A program made the translations under genes and the position numbers. A model generated the notes under the pieces. The model saw only the letters and a list, made by a program, of their open reading frames with translations. It did no database searches and was not told where the DNA came from. DNA of 64,000 nucleotides from Acanthochlamys bracteata (Eukaryota; Streptophyta; Magnoliopsida; Pandanales; Velloziaceae), in NCBI GenBank assembly GCA_019914995.1, contig CM034142.1:3305031-3369030 (forward strand), written 5' to 3'. Of this stretch, positions 47,501-59,652 are shown piece by piece. Positions within the stretch are counted from its first letter, which is position 1, and each line of letters opens with the position of its first letter.

Positions 47501-50500
47501 AAACATTTTAAATATAAGAAAATACTAAGTAAATCTGAAAAAGTATTAAATAAACAATGTTAAATATAAATAGGTGGGCATACACAAGTTGCTAGCAAAC
47601 AGATACAAGCAGATACCAAGCAAACAAATATAGGTACCATATAAAAAAAAAAGGTTATCGTGCATACAAAAATAGGTATTAAATATAAATAAATATGTAC
47701 TAATTAAAGAATACAACTAAAGAAATGTCTACAAATGAGCGGCAGCAAAAACTTAGAATCAATATTACTAGTTGTACACAAGTCAAAAACAAAAAAATAT
47801 ACATTGTTATCAAGCAAAGACAACTGAAAATAAATACCTCTAAATACAGTTAGGTATCATGTATATTAAACTAGATACAAATTATATATAAATATGCACT
47901 ACTAAAATAATTGTGAACGAATTATATACAAATACTTATGACAAAGTTCAAAATCTCATTGGCATTAGAGAAAGGCTATCCTGTGTCTGACAAAGGAAAT
48001 GACGGTTAGAATTCTACTGTATAAATACTTTTAATGTCATAAGAGTTGATTTTATTTTTGTGAATGTTGTAAAATCATAAAACAAGTTTTCTTTTGATTA
48101 ATTCTAAACTTGACAGCAATGTATGGAATTACACATATAAAGATGTATGAAAAACACAAATCTGTGACAAATAAAACGACATTGAATTTAGCTAAACATA
48201 AGGAAAACATAAGAATGCATCAATTAAGTAGCAAATGATAATAAGTACAAACAAGTAGGAACAGGATTTACTAAAATGCTACTAATTCAATGTAATTTGT
48301 AACAGTTCAAGTGTGATTGTAATCTAAAAGGTTATCGAATGTGATATACAAATAGCGTCTCTTGTTTTAATATTTTTTGCAGTGATTTTTTATTTTTCTA
48401 ATAACTTTTTTTCTCTCACCACATCATCTTCACAGAAAAAATGGTACCACCCAAATACAAAAAGCGTGAAGTTATTTGAATATAGGTTCCAAATAAATAT
48501 AAATAGGTAATAGGTGGTTTGAATTGTACATCAAAAGGTATAATATAATTACATAGATAGACCCAACGAAATTTAGATTGTATCAAATAAACGAAGTTAA
48601 ATATATGTAGGTAACGAGCACACACAAATGTGTAACAACCAAAAACGAATCGGTATCGTGCAAAAAAAAGGTAAAAACCAAACACAAAGATAATATTGGG
48701 CATACAAAATAAATGTTAAATATAAATAAATAATTACATAATAAAGAATTGTAAAAGGAGGCCAACAAAATTCAAGGCAAATTTGTATTACTACCGATTG
48801 TGCCCAAATCGATAGATATAAAGATACATCGCTACCAACTAAACACAACCAAAATAGAACTAAATATTAACCCAATACAATTAGATTTCAAAAATATGCA
48901 ACTATGTACTAAGTATATGTACGTATGTACTAACAAAATATAATTTGCAATCCTTTATTTAGAATTGAGTATATTAAAATTAAACACATTGTCGCTGGAG
49001 AAAGATTATAGTTATTCTGACGAACGGAAGATGCATAGAATTCTATCATATTGTTGATACATAAAATTCTACTCAACCTTAGTGTTTTTTAGTTAAAGTA
49101 AAATTTATAAAATAAAAAAATAGTAGACTTTAAATCTAGATTTTGTAATAATGTATACATTTACACATATAAATGTGAATACAAATACAAGACGTTGGTA
49201 AACTGTAATGGTCTTAGCTAAACATAACTAAAATTAAAGTATGTATCAAGTAAGTAAAAGCTATACTAATTAAAACGTAATTTAGAATGAGTTTAAAGCG
49301 AGATTGCAATTAGGAAATACGTACCAAATAACATATAATGGAATTATTTCTTAATTTCCTCTTATTTGAAGTTATTTTCTAGTTTTGCCATAAACTCTCG
49401 CCACTTCATCTACACAATAATAACATAACAGCTACATGAAAACCAATTATATACAAGTTGCGTAAAATTATATGCATATAGTTTCAAGCATATATAGATA
49501 GAAAGCGATCATGTCGAATTCCATATGACAACAACTATTTTAAATATAACAAAATACTAAGTAAATCTGTAAAAGTATTAAATAAAACTATTGAATACAA
49601 ATAAGTGGGCATACATAAGTTGCTAGCAACCAAATGCAAGTAGATACCAAGCACACAAAAATAGATACCAACAAAAAACAAAAGATTATCGTGCATACAG
49701 AAGCATGTATTAAATACAAATAAATATGTACTAATTAAATAATACAACTAAAGAAATGTCTACAAATGAGCCAGCAAAACTTTATAATCAATTGATAATA
49801 GTACTAGTTGTACACAAGTCAATAACATAAAAATATACATTAGTTAAAAGTAAATACAACTGAATATAAATACCTCTAAATACAAATAGGTATCACGTAT
49901 ATTTAACTAGACAAAAATTTATATAAATATACACTACTAAAATAATTGTGAACGAATTATATATAAATACTTATCACAAAGTTCAAAATCCCATTGGAAT
50001 TAGAGAAAGGATATCCTCTGTCTGACAAATAAAAGGACGGTTAGAAATCTACCGTATTGAAAAATACTTATAATGTCACAAGAGTTGATTTTATTTTTGT
50101 GAATGTTGTAAAATCATAAAATAAATTTTTTTTTTGATTAATTCTAAGCTTGACAGCGATGTATGGAATTTACACATATGAAGGTGTAAGAAAAACACAA
50201 ACCCGTGACAAATTAAACAACATTTTAGCTAAAGATAAGTAAAACATAAAAATGCACCAATTATTTAGCAAATGATAATAAGTACAAATAAGTAGGAACA
50301 GGATTTACGAAAATGCTACTAATTAAATGTAATTTGTAACTGTTGAAGTGTGATTGTAATCTGAAAGATTATCGAATGTGATATACAAACAGCGTCTCTT
50401 GTTTTAATAGTTTTTGAAGTAACTTTTTAATTTCCAAATAACTTTTTCTCTCTCACCACAACATCTTCACATTAATGATAGCAACAAAATTGTTACCAAC

Positions 50501-53500
50501 TAAATACAAATAGCATAAAATTATCTAAATATAGGTTTCATATAAATATAAATAGGTAACAGGCATTTTGAATTGTATATAAAAAAGTATAATATAAGTA
50601 CACAGATAGACCAACTAAATTTAGATTGGTTTCAAATAAAGGAAGTTAAAATATAAGTAGGTTACGGGCGCACACAAATTTGTACCAACCAAATACAAAT
50701 CGGTATCGAGAAAAAATAGTAACAAAACAAACACAAAGAGTTATCAAGCATACAAAAATAAGTGTTAAATATAAATAACTACATAACAAATAATTATAAA
50801 AAGAGGAACAACAAAATTCAAAGCAAATTTGTGTTACTACCGATTGTACCCAAATCATAAACACATAAAGATATATCACTACCAACTAAATACAACTAAA
50901 ATATAAATAGATATTAACTAAAATACAATTAGGTATCATATATATGAAACTACGTACTAATCATATATACATACGTACTAACTTAATATAGTTTTGGAAT
51001 CCTTTATTTATAATTGAGTACATTAAAATTAAACCCATTATCGCTAAATAATAGTTACAGTTATTCTGACGAACGTAAAATGGATAGAAATCTATCATAT
51101 TGGTGATGCATAAAATTCTACTCAATCTTAGTTTTATTTTTTCGATTGAAGTAAATTTATAAAATAAAAAAATAGTAGAATTTAAATCTAGATCTCATAA
51201 TCATGTATAGATTTACACATATAAATGTTAATACAAATACAAGACGTTGCTAAACTGTAATGGTACTAACTAAACATAACTAAAATTAAAGTAGGTATGC
51301 AACTATTTCTTAATATTTTCTTATTTGTAGTTATTTTCTAATTTTGTCATAAACTCTCGCTACTTCATTTACGCAATAATAACATAATAGCTACATCAAT
51401 ACCAACCATATACAAGTTGCGTAAAATTATATGCATATAGTTTAATGCATATATAGATAGAAAGCGATCATGTCGAATTCCATATGACAACAAACATTTT
51501 AAATATAAGAAAATACTAAGTAAATCTGTAAAAGTATTAAATAAAAACTATTGAATACAAATAGGTGGGCATACAGAAGTTGCTAGCAACCAAATGCAAG
51601 TAGATGCCAAGCAAACAAAAATAGATACCAACCAGAAACAAAAGGTTATCGTGCATACAGAAACATGTATTAAATACAAATAAATATGTACTAATTAAAT
51701 AATACAACTAAAGAAATGTCTACAAATGAGCGACAACGAAAACTTTATAATCAATTGATAATAGAACTAGTTGTACACAAGTCAATAACAAAAAGATATA
51801 CATTAGTTAAAAGCAAATACAACTGAATATAAATACCTCTAAATACATATAGGTATCACGTATATTTAACTAGATACAAATTATATATAAATATACACTA
51901 CTAAAATAATTGTGAACGAATTATATACAAATACTTATCACAAAGTTCAAAATCCCATTGGAATTAGAGAAAGGATATCCTCTGTCTGACAAAGAAAAGG
52001 ACGGTTAGAAATCTACCGTATTGAAAAATACTTATAATGTCACAAGAGTTGATTTTATTTTTGTGAATGTTGTAAAATCATAAACTAAATTTTTTTTAAA
52101 ATTAATTTTAAGCTTGACAGCGATGTATGAAATTACACATATGAAGATGTAAGAAAAACACAGACCCGTAACAAATTAAACGACATTTTAGCTAAAGATA
52201 AGTAAAACATAAGAATGCACCAATTATTTAACAAATGATAATAAGTACAAGCAAGTAGGAACAGAATTTACGAAAATGCTACTAATTAAATGTAATTTGT
52301 AACGGTTAAAGCATGATTGTAATCTGAAAGATTATCGAATGTGATATACAAACAGCGTCTCTTGTTTTAATATTTTTTGAAGTGACTTTTTAATTTTCAA
52401 ATAACTTTTTCTCTCTCACCACATCATCTTCACATTAACGATAGCAACAAAATTTGTACCAACCAAATACAAATAGCATAAAATTATTTAAATATAGGTT
52501 TCATATAAATATAAATAAGTAACAGGCATTTTGAATTTTATATAAAAAAAGATAATATAAGTACATAGATAGACCAACTAAATTTAGATTGGTTTCAAAT
52601 AAACGAAGTTAAAATATAAGTAGATTACGGACGCACACAAATGTGTAACAACCAAATACAAATCGGTATCGAGAAAAAATAGTAACAAAACAAACACAAA
52701 AAGTTATCAGGCATACAAAAATAAATGTTAAATATAAATAACTACATAACAAATAATTGTAAAGGGAGGAACAACAAAATTCAAAGCAAGTTTGTGTTAC
52801 TACCGATTATACCCAAATCATAAACTCATAAAGATATATCGCTACCAACTAAACACAACTAAAATATAAATAGATATTAACTAAATACAATTAGGTATCA
52901 TATATATGAAACTACGTAATAATTATATATACGTACGTAATAAGTTAATATAATTTGCAATCCTTTATTTATAATTGAGTACATTAAAATTAAATCCATT
53001 ATCGCTAAATAATAGTTATAATTATACTGACGAACGTAAGATGGATAGAAATCTATCATATTGTTTATGCATAAAATTCTACTCAATCTTAGTTCTATTT
53101 TTTTGATTGATGTAAATTTATGAAATAAAAAAATAGTTGACTTTAAATCTGGATCTGATAATCATGTATAGATTTACACATATAAATGTTAATACAAATA
53201 CAAGACGTTGCTAAACTGTAATGGTACTAGCTAAACATAACTAAAATTAAAGTAGGTATGAAACTATTTCTTAATTTTTTCTTATTTGTAGTTATTTACT
53301 AATTTTGTCATAAACTCTCGCCACTTCATTTACGCAATAACAACATAACAGTTACATCAATACCAACCATATACAAGCTGCGTAAAATTATATGCATATA
53401 TTTTAATGTATATATAGATAGAAAGCGATCATCTCGAATTCCATATGACAACAAACATTTTAAATATAAGAAAATACTAAGTAAATCTGAAAAAGTGTTA

Positions 53501-54355
53501 AATAAACAATGTTAAATATAAATAGGTGGGCATACACAAGTTGCTAGCAACCAGATACAAGTAGATACCAAGCAAACAAACATAGGTACCAAACAAAAAC
53601 AAAAGGTTATCGTGCATACAAAAATAGGTATTAAATATAAATAAATATGTACTAATTAAAGAATATAACTAAAGAAATGTCTACAAATGAATGGCAACAA
53701 AAATTTAGAATTAATAGTACTAGTTGTACACAAGTCAAAAAAATATATATATATATTGGTATCAAGCAAAGACAACTGAGCATAAATACCTCTAAATACA
53801 AGTAGGTATCACGTATATTCAACTAGATACAAATTATATGTAAATATGCACTACTAAAATAATTGTGAACGAATTATATACAAATACTTATCACAAAGTT
53901 CAAAATCCCATTGGAATTAGAGAAAGGCTGTCCTATGTCTAACGAAAGGACGGTTAGAAATCTACCGTATTGAAAAATACTTATAATGACACAACAATTG
54001 GTTTTATTTTTGTGAATGTTGAAAAATCATAAAATAAATTTTTTTTATTAATTCTAAACTTGACAGCGATGTATGGAATTACACATATGAAGATGTAAGA
54101 AAAACACAAACCCGTGATAAATTAAACAACATTTTAGCTAAAGATAATTATTCTGACGAACGTAAGATGGATAGAAATCTATCATATTGTTGATGCATAA
54201 AATTATACTCAATCTTAGTTTTATGTTTTTGATTGATGTAAATTTACAAAATAAAAAAAATAGTAGAATTTAAATCTAGATCTTATAATCATGTATAGAT
54301 AAACTGTAATGGTACTAGCTAAACATAACTAAAATAAAAGTAGGTATGGAACTCT
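41560..54355 (+). repeat. Tandem array of ~2-kb units, each a dimer of two related ~1-kb halves
   Basis: Two half-unit types alternate. Type A is marked by 'ttttctaattttgtcataa...ctctcgccacttcat' (41,936; 45,107; 47,341; 49,375; 51,333; 53,296). Type B is marked by 'ctcataac...ctctc(a/g)ccacatcatcttcac' (43,030; 44,140; 46,520; 48,400; 50,440; 52,405). The A and B markers are visibly related, so one ~1-kb ancestor was duplicated and the AB pair then amplified. The order is A-B-B-A-B-A-B-A-B-A-B-A, and the array ends in a truncated unit. From 49,000 rightward the period is near 1.96-2.05 kb and units look about 90% or more alike; leftward units are more diverged. Inside, 'aaatacaaataggta(c/t)caac' words recur every 20-30 bases. 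No coding potential. Confidence 0.92.
45895..46488 (-). repeat. Inverted copy of 37,668-38,245 inserted in the tandem array
   Basis: This block interrupts the AB unit that starts at 44,755 and replaces about 270 bases normally found between 'taattctaaa' and the 'gcagtgatttttaatttt' start of half-unit B. It is the only array unit that carries it. The sequence is less AT-rich than the array around it and matches 37,668-38,245 in reverse complement. No terminal repeats or target duplication are evident at its edges. Confidence 0.82.
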
Positions 54356-54821
54356 TTCTTAATTTATGTTTTCTCTTAGCTTCATTCCTTCTTGCTTCTT
54401 TCTTCTGTTGATTTCATAGTGTGAGTTGCCGTTTATTCACATGAAGGATCTCGTAATTTTTCAGAACTTAAAATTAGAATTAGGCCAACGTTTGAAAGTT
54501 TAGAGGGGTTTTGTCGTAGTCGTTAAAAATGTAGGTAAGATTGTATGCTTAAAAGTTTGAATATCTTTGAAGATAAGTGCTTAGTCTCTCCTTAATCTAC
54601 ATTGCAACATTATTCTGTTGTGCATCCTCTCTAATAGTTGAGTTAACATGGATTGAAATCGCTATCACCTTTTATTTATATAGTGCATTGTATGGTGGTA
54701 TTTACTTGAATTCTTTCAAATAGAGTGTTGCTCCTCTTTTTCTTTTCGTTGAGCCATCCTGAACTAAAATTTTAGAACTTATATGGTCCAATGTCGTTAC
54801 TTAGTGATGAAACCTTTGAGT
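54356..54821. other. Short spacer between tandem array and right inverted-repeat arm
   Basis: Pyrimidine-rich, gene-free sequence with no match elsewhere in the window that I can see. The array similarity ends at about 54,355 and the inverted-repeat similarity starts at about 54,822. Confidence 0.5.
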
Positions 54822-55545
54822 TCTTTATTTTTCTCTTTTCCATCTAGGTACTTTGAGTAGAAGTGTTTATTATATATAATAAAGATGTGTAAAAACAAAA
54901 GTAATATATTCTAATATAGAGTAGAGAGAAGATTCTTATGCCGGATGTTAGGAGATTATCCAAATCTAAGAGGATAAGGTGGAGTGCATAAAAGACTTAG
55001 GGGCTACAAATGTCTATAAAATTTCTTTCATATAGAGCTATTGAATTGTATCGTTTTTGCTGAAGTATGAGATGTTGTGTAGTTTTTCTTATTATGTACT
55101 GGAGAGTGTTTTGCTATACAAGTGAAAAATGAGACGTCAACGAAGTTTGTTATCGTCGGAGAAGCTAGAAAACAGAAAGAAGAAAGCCCACTTTGCATGG
55201 GAAAGAAAAAAGAAAGAAGGAAGATAGAACAGAGCCTCTGAGGAAGAAGAAAAAACAAAAAACATGAAATATAGTCAGCAGAAAAAATGGCTCACTGTAG
55301 CAGTAAACAGGTGAGAGTTGACAAAGAATGAAATAAAAAAATTCATAATTTTTCACAATTTTGACATTCATCTCTAAACAATAATGAAAATTGAACCAGA
55401 ATAAAATTTTCTAAGTTGCCATCACATTCATCAATAACCAATGATGAAATTTGGTCTAGCATTTTCATTCGCACATTAACTGCTTTTACATGAAACTAGA
55501 TTACATAGATTGCCATTGAACAAAGAAGTAGATGTAATAGATTAC
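54822..55545 (-). repeat. Right arm of the long inverted repeat, inner block
   Basis: Reverse complement of 23,005-23,662 with about 85% similarity by eye. It begins at 'ttctttatttttctcttttcc' (54,822) and ends at 'aagtagatgtaa' (55,545). The right copy is some 60 bases longer owing to small insertions, for example extra purine-rich sequence around 55,190-55,260. Minus-strand open frames here (55,028-55,371) mirror the one in the left arm but have shifted relative to it, which argues against protein coding. Confidence 0.85.
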
Positions 55546-56064
55546 AACATTTGCACACAGTACATTTTTAGATGATATTGGTTAAATTTTCATTCACCCA
55601 AGTTAACACTGGTTATATTGATTACATTATCTCATTACAACAGAAATAATCAAAATATTCTGTAGTACAAATAGATAGAAAAGACGAGGAGACTCAGAAT
55701 GGCGTTTGATCAATGAGTTAGATTCAGAGATGCAACCAATTCTGTTCTCACCAATATACTGCTCTCTTACTATATGCACTGCCTTCTCTAGTTACAGTTG
55801 CAGTGGTTGCTGCCTGACTTAGCCAGCGGCCATCTTACTGCCTTGTTGTCTACTTTAAGAGGTAGTGAAGAATAGAAAGAATAAACAAAAAAGAGTAGCA
55901 TATCCTACGTTATGCAATGTGCTTCCTCATCATTGCCTCACCATAGCCCAACATGAATTGATTCACAGTTGCAATATGAACAAACATGGCCAAAGCACTG
56001 TAGGCTTTACGAATTCAACAACCACACATTCAACAATTCATTCCTTGCTCAAATGGTTCAAACC

Positions 56065-56160
56065 AATACATCATAAATCAAACAGATACACCATAATTTT
56101 TACCAATACACCATACAAATTAGATCAATACATAATACAAATCAAGCCAATACACCAAAA
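56065..56160 (+). repeat. Degenerate minisatellite, period about 25-28 bp
   Basis: Words of the form '(a)ccaatacaccata(caaat)' recur at about 56,065, 56,089, 56,102, 56,125 and 56,148. The periodicity makes the repetitive C-terminal part of a 102-codon open frame here, which is therefore not convincing as a gene. Confidence 0.65.
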
Positions 56161-56284
56161 AACCCAAACCTAAACACTGTAGAAGAAAACATATCAACAA
56201 AATAAAAAAAAGTCAACAAGTAAAAAACAAACTGGAAAAAAAAAGGTTGAGAAAATGAAAAGAACAAAACAAACACCAAAATAA

Positions 56285-56465
56285 AAATTAATTTAACAAA
56301 AGCAGGAGCAGCTATGACCCAAAATATGCAAAAGATTATTTAGAGAACTCCCAGGAGAATTAAGAAGAGAAATTGAGATGAAATGAGTTAGCACCTGTTA
56401 AGGAGAATCCCAACACTCTATGGATAACAAATAGGGTAGTTCATATCATGAAAGTGTTTAAAAGA
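56285..56465 (+). mobile_element. Pararetrovirus coat-protein core scrap
   Basis: About 180 bases, from 'aaagcaggagcagctatgacccaaaatatg' to 'gtagttcatatcatgaaagtg', match 17,864-18,043 of copy 2 closely at the nucleotide level (gttagcacctgttaaggagaatcccaac...). They are closer to copy 2 than copy 2 is to copy 1, suggesting derivation from the same lineage. It is flanked on the right immediately by FAR1/MULE transposase sequence. A fossil fragment. Confidence 0.85.
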
Positions 56466-57745
56466 ATGTGTCATAACCTAGTCAATCCAGCAATAAGAAT
56501 GCGTATGTTTATCTGTAACAGTATGCATGCTGCAACTAAAATGTTGATTGGTTCATTTCGTAATGAAGACATACCTGTGAACAAAGTTGCAGATATCCTT
56601 GATGGATCACAGACTAGTTTGATAATAGAGATTGATGGAATCATTTGGGAACTTTGAAGGAGTACAAGAAATCTATAAGAGGCGATTCCACTGCAGCACT
56701 AGAATTTTTTAAGAAAAAGAGTTTAGAAGATCCTCATTTTTTTATATAATACAGACGGATAGCGAAGCGAGGGGAATAAACTTCTTTTTGGGTCGATGGT
56801 CGATCACATTTGAGTATCTTGGTGATGCGATGTTCTTCAAAACAACATACAGTACGAATGTCTACGAAATACCCTTTGCGCCATTCGGGAGTTAATCACC
56901 ATATGCAGTTGATACAATTTGGTTGTACTTTACTTTTGGATGAAACAGTGAGTGGGCGTACCCTACTATGGGTCTTTTCACTTAGCCTTTTAAGACCTGC
57001 CTTGCACCTATGGGTGGCCATGCCTCATTTTTGTTATTGCAGATTAGGACAGAGCTATGACTACTGTAGTTGAGAAGGTATTTTTAAATACTCGACACCG
57101 ATATTGCTTGTGGCATGTGATGAAAAAATTTCTTAAAAAATTGTCATACATTTATTTTAAGAAGTCACAATTCAAAAAAGACATGAAGATGTGTATGCAT
57201 AAGATGGGAGGAATTGCTATGTACGCACAACTTGCAAGAGAACAAATAGCTTCAAGGGATGTATGAAATACAAAAGAAATGATTTCCAATTTATTGTTAC
57301 GTACTTTCCATGCTGGCAAGAACGCTATAGGGGGCTCTGAAGATATGAACTCTGTTTACAACAATTTTTTCAATTCGACTACAACTTTTTGGGGGTTTAT
57401 TTTGAAGAATGAGAAGTGTTTGGCTAAAGTTAATAAAAAAAAAATGAAAGAAGATTATATTAGTGAACACGCTCATCCTATTGTCGATAATCATGCCTTT
57501 CTTCTGAAGAGTGCAGTATATGTGCGCACAAAAAATGTGTATGACAGATTTAAAAAAGAATTTGCGAAAGTTGTAGTTGGAGTGGAAAGTGAAATCAACA
57601 ATGCCAGAAAAGAAGTTACTGTGATGCAAGTTGTTTGAATTTGTTGGGATTCCTTGTAGCACTTAATAAAAGTTTTTCAATCTCGTTACCTAGAGAAAAT
57701 ACTAAATCACTTCATTCCTAAGAGGTGGATGAAAGGAGCAAATAG
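56466..57745 (+). pseudogene. FAR1/FHY3-type MULE transposase relic
   Basis: Successive plus-strand blocks follow the FAR1/MULE transposase order: 56,530-56,640 (SFRNEDIPVNKVADILDG), about 56,690-56,900 (EFFKKKSLEDPHFFY, then TTYSTNVYEIPFAPF and VNHH, the first catalytic acidic region and its neighbourhood), 57,050-57,150 (AMTTVVEKVF then NTRHRYCLWHVMKKF), 57,279-57,638 (post-catalytic region ending KNVYDRFKKEFAKVV) and 57,700-57,740 (LNHFIPKRWMKGANR, the segment after the SWIM zinc finger). Several in-frame stops and frame changes show it is dead. The DNA-binding N-terminus is missing, cut where the pararetrovirus scrap begins. It could be a mobile Jittery-like MULE or a dead FAR1-related host gene; no terminal inverted repeats were found. 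Confidence 0.85.
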
Positions 57746-57764
57746 ATACAGAGCTAATTAATGG

Positions 57765-58135
57765 GCGGATCTAAGCACTAATCCCTATTATAAGGATAAT
57801 TCGGGCCAGGTACTAAGCAAGTGCTTATCTTAATTTTTCTTTCATCATGTTTACTCTCTAAACATCGCCTAAAAACGTCTAGCTTCGGGATCAACAAGCT
57901 TTAACAAAGAAGACTCAGAGGATTACTTGGCAAAGCGATAACAAGTATTAGTTTCATACACTCTTATGGCCATTTGATCCAAGGGTTAGGGAAACCTTAG
58001 AATGCTTAAACATGTAGAGAACTAATTCAAGAGATCTAGAGATGCTGGATGTAGTTTATGCACGGTCTTGCTACCGAGACCTTCTCAGTCTTCTCTAACT
58101 TTATTGTTGGGTATAAGATAGCATGATGCTATGAA
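57765..58135 (-). repeat. Right arm of the long inverted repeat, outer block
   Basis: Reverse complement of 22,665-23,005. It begins 'taatgggcggatctaagcactaatcccta' and similarity fades after 'gaccttctcagtcttc...ataagatagcatgatgctat' near 58,135. Both outer ends therefore coincide roughly in the two arms. No open frame is conserved between the arms. Confidence 0.83.
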
Positions 58136-58786
58136 AAAAATAAGAAGAATAAGAACAAATTTTGATCTACTAATAGTAATTTTTTGTCACTAATTGAAAT
58201 CAATTTAAACTAAACTGGATTAAAAATGATAAAATCATTTTTATCATATAGTTTTATGACTTTTAACCTTCAATCATAATATCCAAGAATCTTAGATTTC
58301 CAAATCAATAATTTGAGGACATTTTACGTCGCAACAAAAGACTCCGTATACACAAAATAAATTGAACAATTATGACAACCTCCAGAAAAATAGCACTATA
58401 AAGTAGTAATACTCTTATGCTAACATACCCATACTGAAATTGTCAAAAGAAAGACAATTAAAAGCAACACTAACATCAGTTAGATTAGTCCTAGTTCTTA
58501 CAGTAACTAAGAGAGGAAATGAAGCATTACTATAATATTGACGATCAAAGCAATGTTAGTAATACACGACCAATCAACGACCTATGCCGACAGCATCTAG
58601 TGTCACTCAAATATATATACTTGAAACTGAATGAGGCAACAAAATTTTTTAAGCATCTTTAATTTACAACTGAAAAGTCTAAATAACTCAAACAAAATAT
58701 CTTAGATTCTCCTCATTTCTTTGGTGTTGGGAATAGGCCAGGGTGTTTTTTCTCCTTAGCTGCAAGGTCAACGCATCACCACCAAT
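58136..58786. other. Intergenic stretch, nothing recognised
   Basis: AT-rich sequence without domain, RNA gene or internal repeat that I can see. It starts at the outer end of the inverted repeat and ends at the left terminus of the next element. Confidence 0.4.
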
Positions 58787-59652
58787 TTGTTAAAACTTGT
58801 GAATGTAATAATGTCAAAGTGAATGAAAGTGAATTTGTAACAATGTGTTGTGTAAACTTTTATCAATGTTAATCCTTAGTTTTCGAATGAATGTGAATGA
58901 CTTTGGCTATACTTGTTGTGAATGAGAATGTTTTGGTATTTCATGAATCTTTCATGGGGTATGAAAAGTGAATCCTGGTTGTCTTAAGCTTTTTTTAAGT
59001 ATGAATGTTCAAATATGACTATATGCTAGACTGCAGTGAGTTTGGTTGTGAAATCGTAGTGAATATTGGCACTAACTTGTTTGTAAAATCAATGTGAATG
59101 TGCATTGAGCTTGTCTGTTCAATAGTAGTAAATGTTGGCACTAAGCTTGTCTATTCAGTAGTATATGTTGCAATCAAATTGAATGTTCAAAATAACTACT
59201 GCTAACTTGTCTCTGTAAACTGGTTGGCACTAGACTATGATATAAAGAGAACAGAGAAAAATATATACTTATTTCTATTATATATGGATGGTTTTGTTAA
59301 CTTATCTCTATTATATATTGTTTTCTTTTTTTTTTAATTCTTTTTTCAGTTTTTTTATTCCTTCGCAGAAGAACTTGCAAATGTATACAATGCATAACAT
59401 TAAAAGCTATATTGCAATCTTCATTCAAAGCTATATATTATCTATGTTATATAATGTTCAGTTTTACTGCCCCGTGACTATTCACGAACACCGAAACAAT
59501 TCATATTCACAGCAAACATTGCCAAAGTGATTCACATTCATTCCAAAATTGAGGATTACATTGAGAAAAGTTTTCATAAATTATTGTCACATTCAATTTT
59601 ATTCACTTTTTATAGTATTACATTCACTTACATTCACAAGTTTTGGCAACAA
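58787..59652. mobile_element. Non-autonomous element with terminal inverted repeats of about 170-180 bp
   Basis: The left end (ttgttaaaacttgtgaatgtaa...) and the reverse complement of the right end (ttgttgccaaaacttgtgaatgtaa...) align for about 175 bases, including agtgaat, 'tttcgaatgaatgtgaatgactttgg' against 'tttggaatgaatgtgaatcactttgg' and 'gttgtgaatgagaatgttttggt' against 'gctgtgaatatgaattgtttcggt'. 'gtgaatg' recurs many times within the arms. The core has no coding potential. Long inverted ends with an unrelated core suggest a non-autonomous MULE or similar; a target duplication was not found. The 80-codon frame in it is not a gene. Confidence 0.75.

Larger units (their letters stand above)
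55546..57764. other. Segment separating the two blocks of the right arm
   Basis: In the left arm the two blocks are contiguous at about 23,005; here 2.2 kb lies between them. The right-hand junctions read 'gatgtaa|tagattac' and 'gagctaat|taatgggcg', whereas the left arm in reverse complement reads gatgtaatgggcg, so the trinucleotide TAA is present at both edges. This fits either an insertion with a 3-bp target duplication or a deletion in the left arm at a 3-bp microhomology. The segment lacks recognisable terminal inverted repeats. It holds a minisatellite, a pararetrovirus scrap and a transposase relic. Confidence 0.6.

Noticed and set aside
42305-53086. A dozen minus-strand open frames of 60-95 codons rich in Tyr, Leu, Phe and Cys
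   Set aside because: All lie in the tandem array and arise from translation of the AT-rich sub-repeats (YLYLF-like words). They differ in frame and length between units, so they are not conserved genes.
41560-54355. CRISPR-like repeat-spacer array
   Set aside because: The units are about 2 kb, AT-rich and in a plant nuclear context; no short identical repeats with unique spacers.
55865-56173. 102-codon frame at 55.9-56.2 kb as a gene
   Set aside because: Its second half is produced by a 25-28-bp minisatellite and there is no motif or promoter.
22665-58135. The two arms as LTRs of one giant retroelement
   Set aside because: They are in inverted, not direct, orientation and lack TG...CA ends, primer site and gag-pol between them.
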